Made by a program: the position numbers and the translations under genes
Shown: piece after piece, positions 37,885 through 50,312 of the stretch
Layout of the letters: each line of letters starts with the position of its first letter
Position numbering within the stretch: position 1 is the first letter of the stretch
Assembly: GCF_000003855.2 (NCBI RefSeq)
Contig: NW_003101678.1
Location: 557,493-621,492, forward strand
Direction: 5' to 3'
Origin: Blastomyces gilchristii SLH14081
Lineage: Eukaryota; Ascomycota; Eurotiomycetes; Onygenales; Ajellomycetaceae
Length of the DNA: 64,000 nt
Notes under the pieces: model-generated
Database searches by the model: none
What the model was told of the DNA's origin: nothing
Seen by the model: only the letters and a program-made list of their open reading frames with translations

Positions 37885-39740
37885 CTATCCACGCCTGCTC
37901 GGTTGTAATGTTTCCCCCCTGCCATTTTGGTTCATAAAGCGCGTAAGCCAGTCACCTTCTGACTCACTCTCGCTATCACCTAGTTCGTCTAGCATACGGT
38001 CAATCGCATCACCCGCTTCATGTTCCCGTAGGCCGCTAGGCCCATTTCTTGGATACGCATCACTCGAGCCGTTGCTCGTATCGTCATCGGCAAAACTAAC
38101 CTTCCGGGTAGGACGGGTCACATTCGGGGTGCTATCATGGCGTATGCCAAGACCCAAACGGCTCTCAATGGACGAGGACTGTTGAGATGAGGATCTAGGT
38201 AAGCAAGGAGGAGGGAGGGTAAGGTGCGTGCCGCTATAATCACTTTGTTGCGTTTGCTGGGAACTTGGATGATAGCCTGAATTTTCGGGGCTTGACATGA
38301 ATAGCAATGTTTCGATAGCGTCCTTCTCCATTAGAGCATTTTGAGATGGTGTCCGTTGCTTCGGGAATGGCATCGTCTTGGCAGCGGCGGCGGCGGCGGT
38401 GGTGGTGGAAGAAGGAGTCGCAGACTGGCGAGATAATTGAGGTTGCGATTGAGGCGGTGTGTCGAGAATAGCCTCGGTCGAAGTGGTTGTTTGGGTCGAG
38501 GAAGCGGAATATCCTCCATCTGTAAGTGCCTGACTTCGAGGATAATAATTATAGCTCTCGGAAGCGGTCTGTAATAGGCCGTCATTAGGATTTGGCCGGC
38601 GACGCGGTCCATTGCCGTTCCCAGATACAATATCAGCAGGTGGAGCAAGACGCGGTGTATTAGTGTTTGTGAGAGTAGCCGTGGGCGGAATATATGTCCT
38701 GGCATTCCTATTTGGCGACGAGGATTTGTTACGACGAGCAGGTTCTTTCATTGGAGAAATAGACGGAATCGTGGTAGTGAAATTAGGATCCCGAAGTTTG
38801 GACAATCCATGGTGCTGTGGAGTGCCGCTAATACTATGTCGACCGCGTGAGTGCGATGGTCCTCTAGGAGAGCGGAACGGGCTTTTGAAGCCTAACGATA
38901 GGGAAGACTGAGACGCAGATGAATATTCCAATCGTGGAGGTACTGTGTAGGCTTCTTCCAACTTGTGGATTGGCCAATCTTTCTCAACTTTCGCTGCTGC
39001 GTAAGATAAACGCGCACGAAGCTGGGCGGACAACTGGAGGATGACCGGTTAGCACAAAAGATACGCGGGATAGAGAGCAGTATTCTGCTAATCGAGTATA
39101 TGATTACCTCCGCAATTCTACTACCAGTTGAATCAGTGCTCATTGTCCTGGAATGGCGCGTAGTCGTGACTGTTTCTGGACTTCGGAGAGAGGCTGGGGA
39201 AGCAGCCGACTTCACATCCCCGCTAGCCGTCCTCTTTTGTCCTTGCGAAACTTCGATGGCCGTGTTTGGCCCCGGTCGGCGATCAATTGGGGATTTTACA
39301 ACGGTGGACTTGAGAAGACCAGCTGAGCGGAGCGATCCGATATCAACACTTCGGGAATGGGCATGGGCATGGGAGCTTGTGGGAGCTTTCGATGGAGAGC
39401 GGGGAAATGAGAGCGGCGCATAGTCGTGGTTTGAGAGTCCCGATAACGGGGTCGATGGAGTGAGGTTTGCGTCAATTGCATCAGCAAGGGAGGATTGGGT
39501 GATAGTGCTGGAGGATGTGTTAAGGCGAGGGAGGATATTGTTGTTCATAGCTGAAATCGGTGACGATAGCTTGTTAGTATCCGTAGCATTAAAATGAGTA
39601 GGATAATTCGGGTTCGTCATTTCCCTGTCGCTGTACAATGGGACGGCCGATTGAAAATTAGAATGGTCGTTGTTAGGGAGGGATATGTCGTTGACGGGTC
39701 CCGACGACGGAGCCGGAACAGGTGGCTGGTTCGAGTACAT
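37885..39740 (-). CDS. Ser/Pro-rich protein with Whi5/Nrm1-like motif
   Basis: Two exons on the minus strand, 39740-39108 and 39033-37885, joined by a 74-bp phase-0 intron, give 593 residues. The start is the first ATG after an in-frame TAA. Most of the protein is low-complexity Ser/Thr/Pro with many SP/TP sites, as in CDK targets. The one well-ordered block begins at the splice junction: RIAE, then LSAQLRARLSYAAAKVEKDW (about 208-231). It resembles the GTB motif (LRxRLxxAxxKV) by which Whi5 and Nrm1 bind SBF/MBF. A KVSF at 522-525 fits an RVxF phosphatase-1 docking site, and the acidic C-terminus contains RMLDELGDSESESEGDWLTRF. A role as a G1/S transcriptional repressor is an inference from this motif and composition only. 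Confidence 0.72.
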
Positions 39741-40562
39741 TGCACCCGCTGGGCTCCGAAAGCGTTAAGAATACTTTCTGTTGGAGATGGCCCAAGTTGG
39801 TAGAGGGCTAGAATAGGACGGAAAAGGAGAAAGGTACCCAGCGTCCTTGATATATTATTGCGGGGGTGATGGCGGTTGCTTTGGTAGTTGCTCTGATCGG
39901 ATCGGCCGTCGCGTGGCTGGAGGTTTCTACGATGACTGTCGAAAATAATTCGTTCCACACAAGCAATAATGTCACGCGAAAAGCAGACGGCCCACAGTCT
40001 AGCTCAGACTACCTTAGGCTAAGCAAGATCTTTCTGCTTTTGACCAAGGCAGTCCTCAGCCACGTTTATCTGACCAACTGACACCCTTGTAGCGTAGCTC
40101 TCTGCAGCAGCCAGGTTACAGAGGGTTCGGCGCACGAAAACTAATGGGTCGGTAAGCGGACAGACAGCGAAGTAGCGTGTGCGCGAGTAAACTGAGCGAG
40201 ACCAGCCATTTTCCAGCAATGACAATGTCGTCTGCAGCCGAGTTTGCTCTGCTAGCCACGAGCCTGACACTGTGCCTCGAGATATCTCTTCAACACATGC
40301 CAATCGTCGCTCTGCGTCGCTGGACAACATGTCACGGATGAGGTCTCGACTTGCCGGATCGAGACGCGTCGCGGCGCGGTCATGTGCGCTAACACGTGAC
40401 ATGGAAAACGAGGTCACGTGTATTTACACCAAGTTGAAGAATGATGTCGAGGAGAAATAACAAGCTGGGCCGTTTGTATAGGCATATATCTAAGCTAATC
40501 CTTATGTAATAAATCACATATAAACGCTGGCATCCCAACCGCTGCTTTTGTAGCAGAGGGAG

Positions 40563-40593
<31 letters not shown>

Positions 40594-40714
40594 GGCCAAA
40601 AGAAAATGTCATCGTGGCCTAGTAACAAATCGAAAGCCCGACAAGTAAATATAGAACGCCTCCAATACAGTAGTTTTAACACTTAGATTAAAACCAGGGA
40701 TGATTCAATAATCA
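39741..40714. other. Intergenic region with poly-A run
   Basis: This lies between the start of the Whi5-like gene and the stop of BMS1, both on the minus strand. It holds the promoter of the former and the 3' region of the latter. A run of 28 A spans 40563-40590. A minus-strand frame of 132 codons (40019-40417) shows no recognisable domain. Confidence 0.5.
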
Positions 40715-43700
40715 TCACCTTCTTTTCTTCCCCGTTCTCCCTCCCTCTCCACCATCATTCTTCCGCTTCTTCCCCTCCCGCTGCCAATACTCATCCCGCT
40801 CCCGCTTTTCTCTCTCCGCTTTCTTCTCCGCATTCTCCGCAACCTTGGCGCGATAAACCTTCCTCCGCTCTTCCTGCGCAGCTTGTCTCTTCGCGATCTT
40901 CTCGTTGCGCATGGTGGTGAGCTTCTGCAGCAGGTCGCGCGCTTTCTTCTCTTCTCCACCCAAAACCACAGCGCGTTTCTGCAGATATGACTGACTTTGA
41001 CGCGGTCTCATCTTCGTAATCTGAGATTTGAAAGGAAGTTCTGCAGCTAGCTGACGAGGGACGCGGAGGGGATTGAAGTGGCGGGTGGGGCGCTCGATTG
41101 GCCTATATGCGGAGTCCTTTTCAAGCGGGGTGGGGATATTCTGCTCACGGCGAACTTCTCCTGTCAGACGCATGCCTTTCCAGCCGTGTCCATCTTCGTC
41201 ATCCAACAGGTTGGTGACGGGATTGTAGTATCGGTGCGGCTTGATGGGATACCAAGCACGCAGGAACACAATATCGCTCATGAGGATTTTGTCCTCAAAC
41301 GTGGCTCGGAAATGGCCCTCCGGGCGGCTCAAGGCGCGCTTAATCTGGCCGCGGATTCCGGAAACGGTGCGAATGCTGGCGCCTTCGAATTTGGCAATTT
41401 CGATAGCGGATGTAAACATATCTTTGATGAAGGCTGTGTTCCGGAAGATCTTGTACGGGTATCCGGTTAGTTTGAGCTTCTTCACAATCTCCGTAGTCTC
41501 GTCCACATTCAGAACAACTCCTGTAGCCGCTATTCGGAACCCTGGGTTTTTATTCGAGAATGATTGCACACAGCAAAAACCAGTGTTGGGAGCTACGAGA
41601 GGACCGTAGAAAGTACCAAAACAATGCATATGCTCAGGGGTATATTTCAACATGCGATTTCGTGTTCGGGAATCGGAGATGCTGTATACGGGGGTAGTCT
41701 GGAATCGACGCCAGCCAAGAGAAAATATGAGGGGATCGTTGGTCTTCAGGATTTTCTTGTGCCATCTGTGTCTTTTAATCCTAACCTGGACAAAGCCAAA
41801 TCGATCTTCCGTAGGTGCCAGGCCCCCAACAATAACCGGGAAGCGCGGGTTAAATCTTGTTGAGAACTCGCACGGAACATTTTCTAACACGATTCTGGCA
41901 TATGTCCCGGCTTTGTACCCCTCCGCCCTCGCTCTGGATAGTGCATCGAGGGAATCAAATTCCGCCCGGTTGACATCAAGCTGCTTTTGGAGCTTGGCCT
42001 TTTGTGCATCATACCAATCGTCTTCGCCAAACTCCTCCTCATCCTGCTTGTCGCGTCCATCTTTGGCTTTCCCAAAACCTTCGCGATCCTCTTCTTCGAA
42101 ACGAAGTCGTAGCTCCTCTTTTCTCTTCGCATTTCGTTCTCTCTCCGCCTCAAGATCTTCAGGTTCGTCGTTCTCGTCGCCCTCTTTCTCTTCCTCTCCA
42201 TTGACGACCTTACCGGTTTCTAGGTCCTCGAACACACCGTCTCCTTCGTCATCCGAATCATCAAACTCTCCGTCCTCATCGTCATCTTCACCTTCATCCT
42301 TACCATCCGATCCGTCACCCTTGGAAACTTTAGCACGGGCAAACCGACGTCGGATGGTTTGGATATTATCATTGTCTTCCCATTTTTTTTCAAGCTCCTC
42401 ATAATCAAATACGGGAACAGTTCTATCCTCTGATTCCTCTGTGTCCACATGCGTTTTCTTGAAAAAATCGTCCTCCTCCTCGTCCTCGTCATTCTCATCA
42501 TGTTCATCATCATCCGCCCCGGTCCATCTATTGACAACATCCTGAGGGGTTATCGACTCGTCATAAAGCATTCTTGTGAGGTCCGCAACACGATAAGGAA
42601 TCCTTTTGCCAAATGCAGCCTTGGCATTCGCAGCCAGGTTTTCCTTCCAGCGTAGGGTTCCATCATCGACTTCATCCGAATCGTACTCGAGATCACCTTC
42701 GCTCTCCAGTTCCTGGTCCTCAACCGAAGATATCGATCCAAGATCAGAATCACTATCTGCAAAGGCGATATCATCCTCATCACGTCGAGCGGCGCCATTT
42801 TGCCTTTCTCTAAAATTTGTCTCAAAATCAGCCGGGGGCATGACCTCGTCCTCATCCTCCTCGTCCTCTTCTTCCTCTTCTTCTCCATTTCCCTCCGCAC
42901 TATCATCTGACTCGAAGCCTTCATCTTCGTCCCCCAAAACATCCGTCCCATGTTCCTGATCGTCCGTGAATCGGACCGTTCTTTTTTGCTTCCGTCCAAC
43001 TTCCCGCTTTTCATCCTCATCTCCACCAGCAACTGCCTCTCCATCCCTAAACAGCCGGACCCCAGACTCCGCCTGCCCGAGTAATTTCCGTTCCCCTTGT
43101 AATCCAACAACAAGTTGCTCCCCAAGGCCCCTCTCCTCATCGCCATCGGCATCCCTGTCAAAATTAGAAGTCTTAATATCGATATACACCGCATCTTTGT
43201 CAACGAGCACACCACCGACATCAGACATGGGCGCAAAAAGGAGCTTCTGTTTCTCCCCCAGCCTTCTCCGGCTCGACTTGCCTGTCGCCTTCGCGATTTC
43301 CTGGTCCATGAAGGGTGTTGGGCACGGGTCAGGTAGGGCTTCTATGGACGAGACACTCAGGTCCCCAACACCGGGCACATGCACCCGCGCACCTACCGCG
43401 GGGAAATTTGTACCGCGAAGATATCCATACAACGCAACCGTCCTATCACACTTGGGATTTTCCTCAATAGCTGTCGGTGGCGTGATATCCAGGAAGCGAT
43501 CAGCGAGACAATAAGGGTGCGAGTTCCTCCATATAAGCGGCCTCGGATTTTTCATGACAGACAAAAACCGCGACAGATTATGTATCTCTCGATCCGGGTA
43601 CCGCCCGTTAATAACGCCAGACAAATAAAACAATTTCGCGCCCTGGTACAATTCACTCCAGAAGCGATGTTTTAGCCGCTTCTTCGCCTGGCGGAGCGTG

Positions 43701-44523
43701 CTCTGTTTCTTAAAGAGGTCGAGATGTGTGAGGATCCCGAAGACGTTCCCAGGCATCCCGCTCGAAGACAGCGCGTTGAGGAATTCCATCGTCTCCATCT
43801 CAAAGCCGTAGTTGCCATCGATCATCAGCAAGACAATATCCGCAATCTTGGCGACATCAATCATGCTCGCCAGGGAGTCGGAGGGGCATTCGAGGAACGT
43901 TAACCGTCTTCGTTTCGACGTTACGACAGTGAGAGGCCCGGCTGGGGTGCTCAAGCTCTGCTTCGTATATCGCTTAATGAGAGATTTGACGAGAGTGGTT
44001 TTTCCAACCTATTTTTGAAAAAGATTCCAGAGAGATTAGCATCCACGTATCCAAACAAAAATTAAGGCCTTTATCTCAAGAACCAGTCTAGCAAACATAC
44101 ACCCGGAGGCCCAACCACCGCAACGATAATCGGGGGCGCCTCTTCGGGCAGGCGATCCACGAGCGGGACATGGAGTCTCTTTTCTTTAATCTATATATTG
44201 CCCCGGGGACGGTTAGTTGGGAGCAGCAAAATGGAATTTAAAAAGTCCGAACGAGGGGGTTCGGGAGGGGCGCAACGAACGTCATGAGACCTAGCGGCCT
44301 GTTTCTGTAGACGACCGGCATGCGCGACAGCAAAAGCCTTGGGATTTGCGCCTGTTTTGTTCAAGACAAGAAAGTAATACATATATTAGCTTATAGCTCC
44401 GTTCCCATAAAGTGAAATCTAAAAACCTCCAACGAAGGAAAAGAGTTGCATACCAGCTTGATCCCTATTCTTCTTTTTCTTCTCCTTCGATTTCCGATGT
44501 GGTCTGTTCGTCTGCTCCTCCAT
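40715..44523 (-). CDS. BMS1: Ribosome biogenesis GTPase Bms1
   Basis: Four exons on the minus strand: 44523-44454, 44351-44281, 44190-44101 and 44008-40715, giving 1174 residues, the usual size. Bms1 is an essential nucleolar GTPase of the small-subunit processome that acts with Rcl1 in 18S rRNA maturation. The N-terminus (MEEQTNRPHRKSKEKKKK) is a basic nuclear signal. The P-loop VVGPPGVGKTTL (Lys80) is split by intron 3 between GPPG and VGK. HLDLFKK follows as the guanine-specificity region, then an AARP2CN domain. A long acidic Asp/Glu tract lies at about 340-640. The C-terminal Bms1/Tsr1 domain contains FGTFYGPLVAPNTGFCCVQ and the conserved arginine-rich DIVFLRAWYPIKPHRYYNP. The C-terminus is basic (KRRK-type). 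Plus-strand open frames over the acidic part are antisense artefacts. Confidence 0.97.
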
Positions 44524-47500
44524 CTTGAAAAAGAAGCAAAAACAAAACAAAAAATAAAAAAAATAAAAAAAATCTTGCTCTCTCAAGAAAAGTAAAAAAA
44601 GAAGAAAAAGCCAAAGGGATTGAAAACAGAGCTGTTTGTATCTCCTGTTATCCCTCACCCAGATCCCGCTATGTCCAAAATTTTTGGTTTTCTCTGGAGA
44701 AATATTGGTTGGGTTTATCCGAGCCGGCTAGCCGCGTTTGCCCAGACTGGATTAGCGCGACTTGCCTTGTGATTGGTCATTAGAAGCGCCACAACAACTT
44801 AAAGTTCCTGAGGAAGAACGCGTATACCAGCTTAGTTAAATCAGGACGGAATACGGAATAGAGAGCCCCTTGAGCTTGTGGTGCAGGTTGATTAATTTAT
44901 TTTACATTATTTAGTTTCCTGATGGAGCTTTGAAAGGAATTGGTACGCCCATTGACACCATTAACAACATGTGAGTCGTGACAGGCATCAAGCTTGTAGC
45001 TCCTGTTTGTTTATCCCAATACATGATGGTGTTCACCTGTTATGATATGTTTCAGTGAAAGGAAAGAAAAAAATAAGTATGTCCAAAATATCAAAGAAGT
45101 TGGTAAAACCATTTTAAAAGAGTAGGTGATATATCTGCTGATGGGAGTGGGTTACACCTTAGTTTTGTGAAAATGGGTGCATAACAACTAACCAGCAGAG
45201 AGGGCTTATATAGTCCATCGAATATCTCAACTCTGATAGTAATGGTAAAAGAGCGCATCCTCATCCAACCAAATGAATGTATACATCTATCCCAAACTAT
45301 GTAACTAGTCATTACGGTATGCATTCGCTCCTCTTATTTCCAAGTCCATATAATACCCAACAGCAGACCACCAAACTTTCCGCTACTCCGCATCATCCAG
45401 ACCTTTGTACAGTACAGGTAGCCTATCTATCATATCCTCCGGGCGAACGGCCACACAGTTTTATGGATGTGAGATTGTGCCAGCCACCACCCGTAAGAAG
45501 AGGGAGTATGTAGGCCACGCACTGTGCATCTATGGGTATTGTGACTCTCGAATTGTTGTTGTAATCATAAAACCTAACAGGATGACTGCGGCGAGGGCGA
45601 TGGCGAGGGCGAACATGACGGTGCTCACAGAACAGCCCAAGCTGCTTCTGACCCCTTATCGACGCGCAGTGATCCTTCTGAGAGAAGGTAAAATACTCCA
45701 GAGAATGCTTGAGGTTGTCGATGAGAGATGTCCACATTTTATACCTGAAGCAAACACGTCTGCATCCTTTCGCTACAATTGTATCCGAACATTGTCTTGC
45801 TATCTCACGACTGTGTCTGAAGATGACCTGGGACACAAGAACAGGCCGGTCTTGTGATAGATATAGAGAAAGGAAAGATTGAGGGAACAGACCATTCCAA
45901 AACAAGAGGAGATTCACTAGAAGTACATCATTACTGGGCACATCATTCAGCAACAAGTGTTGGAAAACACATGCAATCATCTATCGGTCACTGAGGTGCA
46001 GGCAGGGAATCCACATGGAGAGGGCTAGGTGAATTCAGGCTCCTGAAGGCAGAAGGCCGGCGAGGAACGAGGGGGAAGGTCAGGGAATATGATTGGAATT
46101 CACGGCAGGCTATGCGCGAGCCTGCCCAGTGAAGAATCATCCTAGACAAGCTTGGAGAAATGGGCGAGAAGGTTGGCAAAGGCCAGGAGAGCGCTCAGGC
46201 ATAAATAGAGCAGATCTCCCTCAGCGAAACAGCTCTCTGTAGCCTTATCTTTTCCGACTTCTACTAAATGTTCCCCAATCTCATCCCTTCCAGTCTTCTG
46301 CGGTCCGAAGATGTTCGCGATGAGAAGGGATATCTGTCCAACTTTGCTTGGTTGGTAACAAATTTGTGAGTTGAATTGGGTAAGGAATTCTTACCAACCG
46401 TATTCACTAGTTTCGTAGCTGGGGTGCAACCCAGATGTGTACAAAAGCAATCTTGCGCTGCATAACGAGACCCCCTTTTTTTGACTATTGTGGAAAGTTA
46501 TTTCTGTAGAGTGGTAATTAGCAAAGTAATCCACCGAATGAAATTGGCGACAATAATATCAACACCATGACTGTTTCGTTTCTAGGGCCGCGCTAGGATG
46601 ACTGACGTTCAACTCTGTCGCATGCACCACCTAGTAGTGTAGATAAAATGGAGATAGCTTGCGTTTTCTGCAAGAACTTCTTGGAGATGTCCTGTCGGAT
46701 AACTAGTACAAGTGGTGGCCCAAGAGTCTTGGGAATTATATATATATATATATAGACACATGTCAAAGGCTCAAAGGTTCAAAAGTTAGTTAGGAGAGAG
46801 AGTTTGGTTTGCTTCGTTAGCTTAGTTGACTATTTGTATATCTGAGATGTAGTGCCCGTTCGTACCAACATGATAGTTGAATGGCTACCGTACCTTGCTT
46901 CTACTCCGCATGGCCGTCCTGGCTTCTGTGCTCCATTGAAGTCTTTTGAAGGACTTGAAGCAGAGCATCGATTTCAGCATCGTATTCTTTCTTACCGTGT
47001 CTTCGATAATCATTATCGATGGCAGGCGACACTTCACCAGACTATAAAGCTTTGTTCTTGCAGCATCATACTCTTTCCACATTTTTCTTGTGAAGTTTCA
47101 TAATTGTTCTAATGAGATGATTGCGCATGATACAGCCCAGCCCAAGCTACTACTAACAGCACGCCGGACCTTCAACATAACCCATCCCGTGCCGCCTATC
47201 AACTTTTGTTATTAGTATTATTCTGGAAGATAGTTTACCCACCAGGGCAGTCACCAAGTATTAGCACCGTTGTCTTTGTCATTGTGAAATGAGCAAATGT
47301 CTGGGTTACCTCGACGGGGGGATGAGAAACGCTTTATATACAATTTGTTGCGGGCTCAAGGGCATCTCATCTTTGGGTCAAAATCGGCCACGGATATGTC
47401 TAGGTGCCAAGCTAAAGCAACCAATTGAAGCAGTTGGCTCTCAGCAGGCCTTCCTCTTTGAGTATTGTGCAGGAAGATTAGTTCCTGTCAAAGAAGGCGG

Positions 47501-47691
47501 GGTAAAGCACAGTGCTCCCGGCGTTGGCTTGGTTGAGAAGATTCTTCCTCAGGCATTCTTCTGAGGAGGATAGAGACTGGAATTCAACCAGTCTTGTCCT
47601 CAAAACGTCTCGCTCTTTCTGCGTTTGCCAAACCCATATCGACCCAGATAGAAAGGGAAAAGAAGCCAAATGGGTATTGCTGACAACAAAA
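44524..47691. other. Gene-poor region
   Basis: After the BMS1 promoter no gene can be supported for about 3 kb. Open frames of 90-185 codons occur on both strands at 45405-45980 but start at non-ATG codons or lack conserved features. Two minus-strand patches, near 45540-45660 and 47100-47170, share a short reading-frame-like segment (SSLG..VS) and could be decayed coding DNA. An (AT)n run lies at 46736-46754. Together with the broken kinase next to it, this looks like an accessory or degenerating stretch. Confidence 0.45.
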
Positions 47692-48491
47692 TCAGGACCA
47701 TAACTCCAGATAAAACATCCTGAACCAAGGAAACTCCGCGTCGAAAGATTGTAAGATTTTGGCAACCCATTTGTCCCAGTCATCATCCCATCTGCTTGCA
47801 CACCATTTCCACGGAGTATTCCCAGTAGCCAGGGTACCATCCAGCTAACTCCCAGTCTATGAGAGTCACTTCGTATTGGTTGGCATTTGAATTTGCGTCG
47901 CTGGGAAGCCGTCTAAATAACTATGATGTTTTTGCGCTGAAAGTCCGCACACGAAAACGTTGGGTTGTGGCCGCGGATATGTGGTGCGGGTATCAGCGGT
48001 CGCAAGATATTTCAAAGCCGGAGCCTCATTCAATGCAGCTTCAGAGGTTGAAGGGACCATTGATGGAGGGTGTAGGCTGTGAGGACCAGAATATACCATG
48101 CAGAAGATGGCATTTCCCAATACTTCCAAAGTACCCTGGTGAGAAGATGCCGCGTAGTTCATCAAAATACCCTCTGAGTGTCATGGCAATCTCAGATTTC
48201 TCATCATGGGTCAAGTATGCCCACTGAGTATCCAGGCTGTCTGTCACCTTTGATGTATTCCTTGACAACATAATTTGTTGATGACTCGGGTTCATTGTAA
48301 AGTGCATAAACCCGTGGGACCTTAACTTTGGTCGCTTGTTGGACATTTAGCTCTTCCAGGAGGTCAACCTGGTCTGCCCTGCCGTACTTGACAACAAAAT
48401 GATCACTAACTTTAACCACCCTGTACCCGTTGTGGCTGATTAGAAGAGGGGCTTCTCTGGATCTCAGCTGGTGTTGGGAGGGAGAGAACAT
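47692..48491 (-). pseudogene. Broken aminoglycoside-phosphotransferase-like kinase
   Basis: Pieces of an APH-type small-molecule kinase domain are readable in order on the minus strand but in different frames. Segment one (48491 to about 48245) has YRVVKVSDHFVVKYG, VPRVYALY and VVKEYIKGD. After a direct CTGTCTGT duplication (48237-48244, plus-strand sequence) the frame changes to DTQWAYLTHDEKSEIA and FGSIGKCHLL (to about 48040). It changes again to SEAALNEAPALKYL. The catalytic-loop remnant CADFQRKN lies near 47930-47960, where HxDxxxxN would be expected, so the His is replaced by Cys. The metal-binding remnant TLIDWELAGWYPGYWEY is near 47805-47870 and the C-terminal DDWDKWVAKIL and FPWFRMFYLELWS end at 47692. 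At least three frameshifts with no plausible introns make this a pseudogene. Intact relatives are common, large and poorly characterised families in filamentous fungi. Confidence 0.85.
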
Positions 48492-49644
48492 GGCATATCA
48501 AGGAGCAAACCAATTCCAAGCCCTGAGCTAGCGCGATCTGGGTATAACTAGCTCAGGTGTGAATCAGGCGAGGTAGAATGAGTACTTAATCTCTAACTAT
48601 ATGATGATGATGATGATGATGATGGCTTCACTATTATTACTCTAGACGGATTTTGCAACCACTGCGCGCAACAAATCCTTGGCGCAACAAAAATCCTATT
48701 ATTATTGCTTAGTTATCCACGCGAATAGATGCGGGGGAGGGGAAGGGACAGGAAGCAGAGGGAGGAGAATGGCAGTACACATTGTACATGTACATGTACA
48801 TGTTACAATAATGATTGAAAATGTATGGGATGATGATCTCTATTATTGAGTGCATACATAAATGCACTCAAGACAACAGCAGCATCTGCAGTAGTGATCA
48901 GCAATGGAACCAGTGGAGATAGACAGGTAGTTAATATGTATTCAACAATGTCAAATTCAAATCCAGCAGATTCAGAGCAGAACATCTGTGATTTCAATCT
49001 TACTATTGAGTTTAGATTATATTACTACTATATTATTATATTACAATTATATTATTGATATTATCATTGTTATTATTGTTATATTATATGTAAATAATCA
49101 AGGTGCCGGGAACTTACTTGCATTCTTCCATTGATTCCTTGGGATAACTAACTAACTTAGTTAAATAATGGTTAAATAGGTCAAACCCTCTCCCCGTCTG
49201 CCTGGTTCCTCCCGCCTTTATAACAAACATCCTTTCTCTTCCTCTTTATTTTCTCTCTCCCTTTTCCCTTCCAAGCTTGTTAAACTTTTTCTTATCCGTT
49301 TGAGTAACCAAGACATTCGCGCAAGCATTCGGTCATAATCAACCCAACTTCTTGTTCTGTTCCTAGCTTCAACCCCACAACTACTAACCTATCCAACCTC
49401 CAACCTTATCTATTTAAGGCCTATATCCCTCACCTTCTTCCCCTTCTTTCTTCTTTTTTCTTTCTTTTTCTTTTTCTTCTTCTTCTTCTTCTTCTTTTCT
49501 TTCTTCCTTCAACCTTAATTCCTATCCGAAAACCCCCTCTACCAACCACCAACTGCCGTGCGACAGTCAGCACCAATAATCCCCAGTCCAAGTCAAAGAC
49601 CAAACAAGTTCAAGACCCAACAGATATCTACATCAAGAGCCACC
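48492..49644. other. Intergenic region and leader of the I9 inhibitor gene
   Basis: Contains a (GAT)n microsatellite at about 48600-48624, a self-complementary GTACAT repeat (48783-48800) and AT-rich DNA to about 49100. A C/T-rich tract with CTT repeats at 49430-49510 lies upstream of the inhibitor gene and probably belongs to its promoter or leader. No gene is seen. Confidence 0.55.
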
Positions 49645-50312
49645 ATGCTCTTCAACGTTGGTTATCCCTCGTCTCCCCTTCTCGACAGCATCCAAGTAAC
49701 CTATAGGCATCAACTAACGCTTACTCCCTTTGCGCGTGACAGGTGACTCTTAAGAAGGACGCTCCCCCGGAGGAGTTGGAAAGGTATGTTCCCGCATATA
49801 CATACAACTCCCTTTTTCCCCCCCTCCCCCGTCATGCCAACTCCTACCCCTCCAAACCCGCCATCTCTTTTTACCCTTGGCGAGTGCCTTAACAATATTT
49901 ACCTCCGCAATAAGAAGCTCACGAAAAAAAAAAAACCTAAAATCCAGAGCCAAGGAAGAAGCCAGAAAATCCGGCGGGACCATCAAGCACGAGTACACCT
50001 TGATCAAAGGATTCACGTACGACCTCCCTACAACCAACCCTTTTCTTTTCCTGATGCCTTTCGCTCTTCTCCTTCTCCATACATACATACATACATACAT
50101 ACATGAACCCATACAAGCACAACTACGTCCATCTACAAAGGATGCGATTAGCCTTCTACACCCCCCCCGGACTAAAATTAGCACAACCAGCTAACCACTT
50201 CATGGATATCACACGTCCTCTTAGCGTTGAGTACCCCGATGACCACATCAAAGTCCTCGAATCCACCGAACACCTCCACGTCGAGCAGGACGGTGAGGTC
50301 CGCACACGATAA
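49645..50312 (+). CDS. Small I9-type (subtilisin propeptide-like) protease inhibitor
   Basis: Four exons: 49645-49695, 49743-49783, 49948-50016 and 50225-50312, giving 82 residues. The protein reads MLFNVGYPSS..., then VTLKKDAPPEELER, then AKEEARKSGGTIKHEYTLIKGF, then VEYPDDHIKVLESTEHLHVEQDGEV. This is the inhibitor I9 fold, like the propeptide of subtilisin-type proteases and yeast Pbi2, a cytosolic inhibitor of vacuolar proteinase B that also aids vacuole fusion. The ATG is in an ideal context (gagccaccATG). The first donor is ambiguous: gtaacc at 49696 is the better signal, but an earlier gttggt at 49657 would give MLFN|VTLKK, closer to the usual family N-terminus and 13 residues shorter. 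Intron 3 holds an ACAT repeat. No signal peptide is seen, so an intracellular role is likely. Confidence 0.88.
50078..50104. repeat. (ACAT)n microsatellite in an intron
   Basis: About six tandem ACAT units in intron 3 of the I9 inhibitor gene. Confidence 0.85.

Noticed and set aside
41652..42404. 250-codon Ser-rich plus-strand frame
   Set aside because: Antisense of the Asp/Glu-rich tract of BMS1; the serine runs are complements of GAA/GAG/GAT codons.
45423..45980. 185-codon minus-strand frame and overlapping 150-codon plus-strand frame
   Set aside because: Non-ATG starts on at least one strand, no family resemblance and no splice context. A hydrophobic stretch in a third frame (near 45540-45610) is too short to call.
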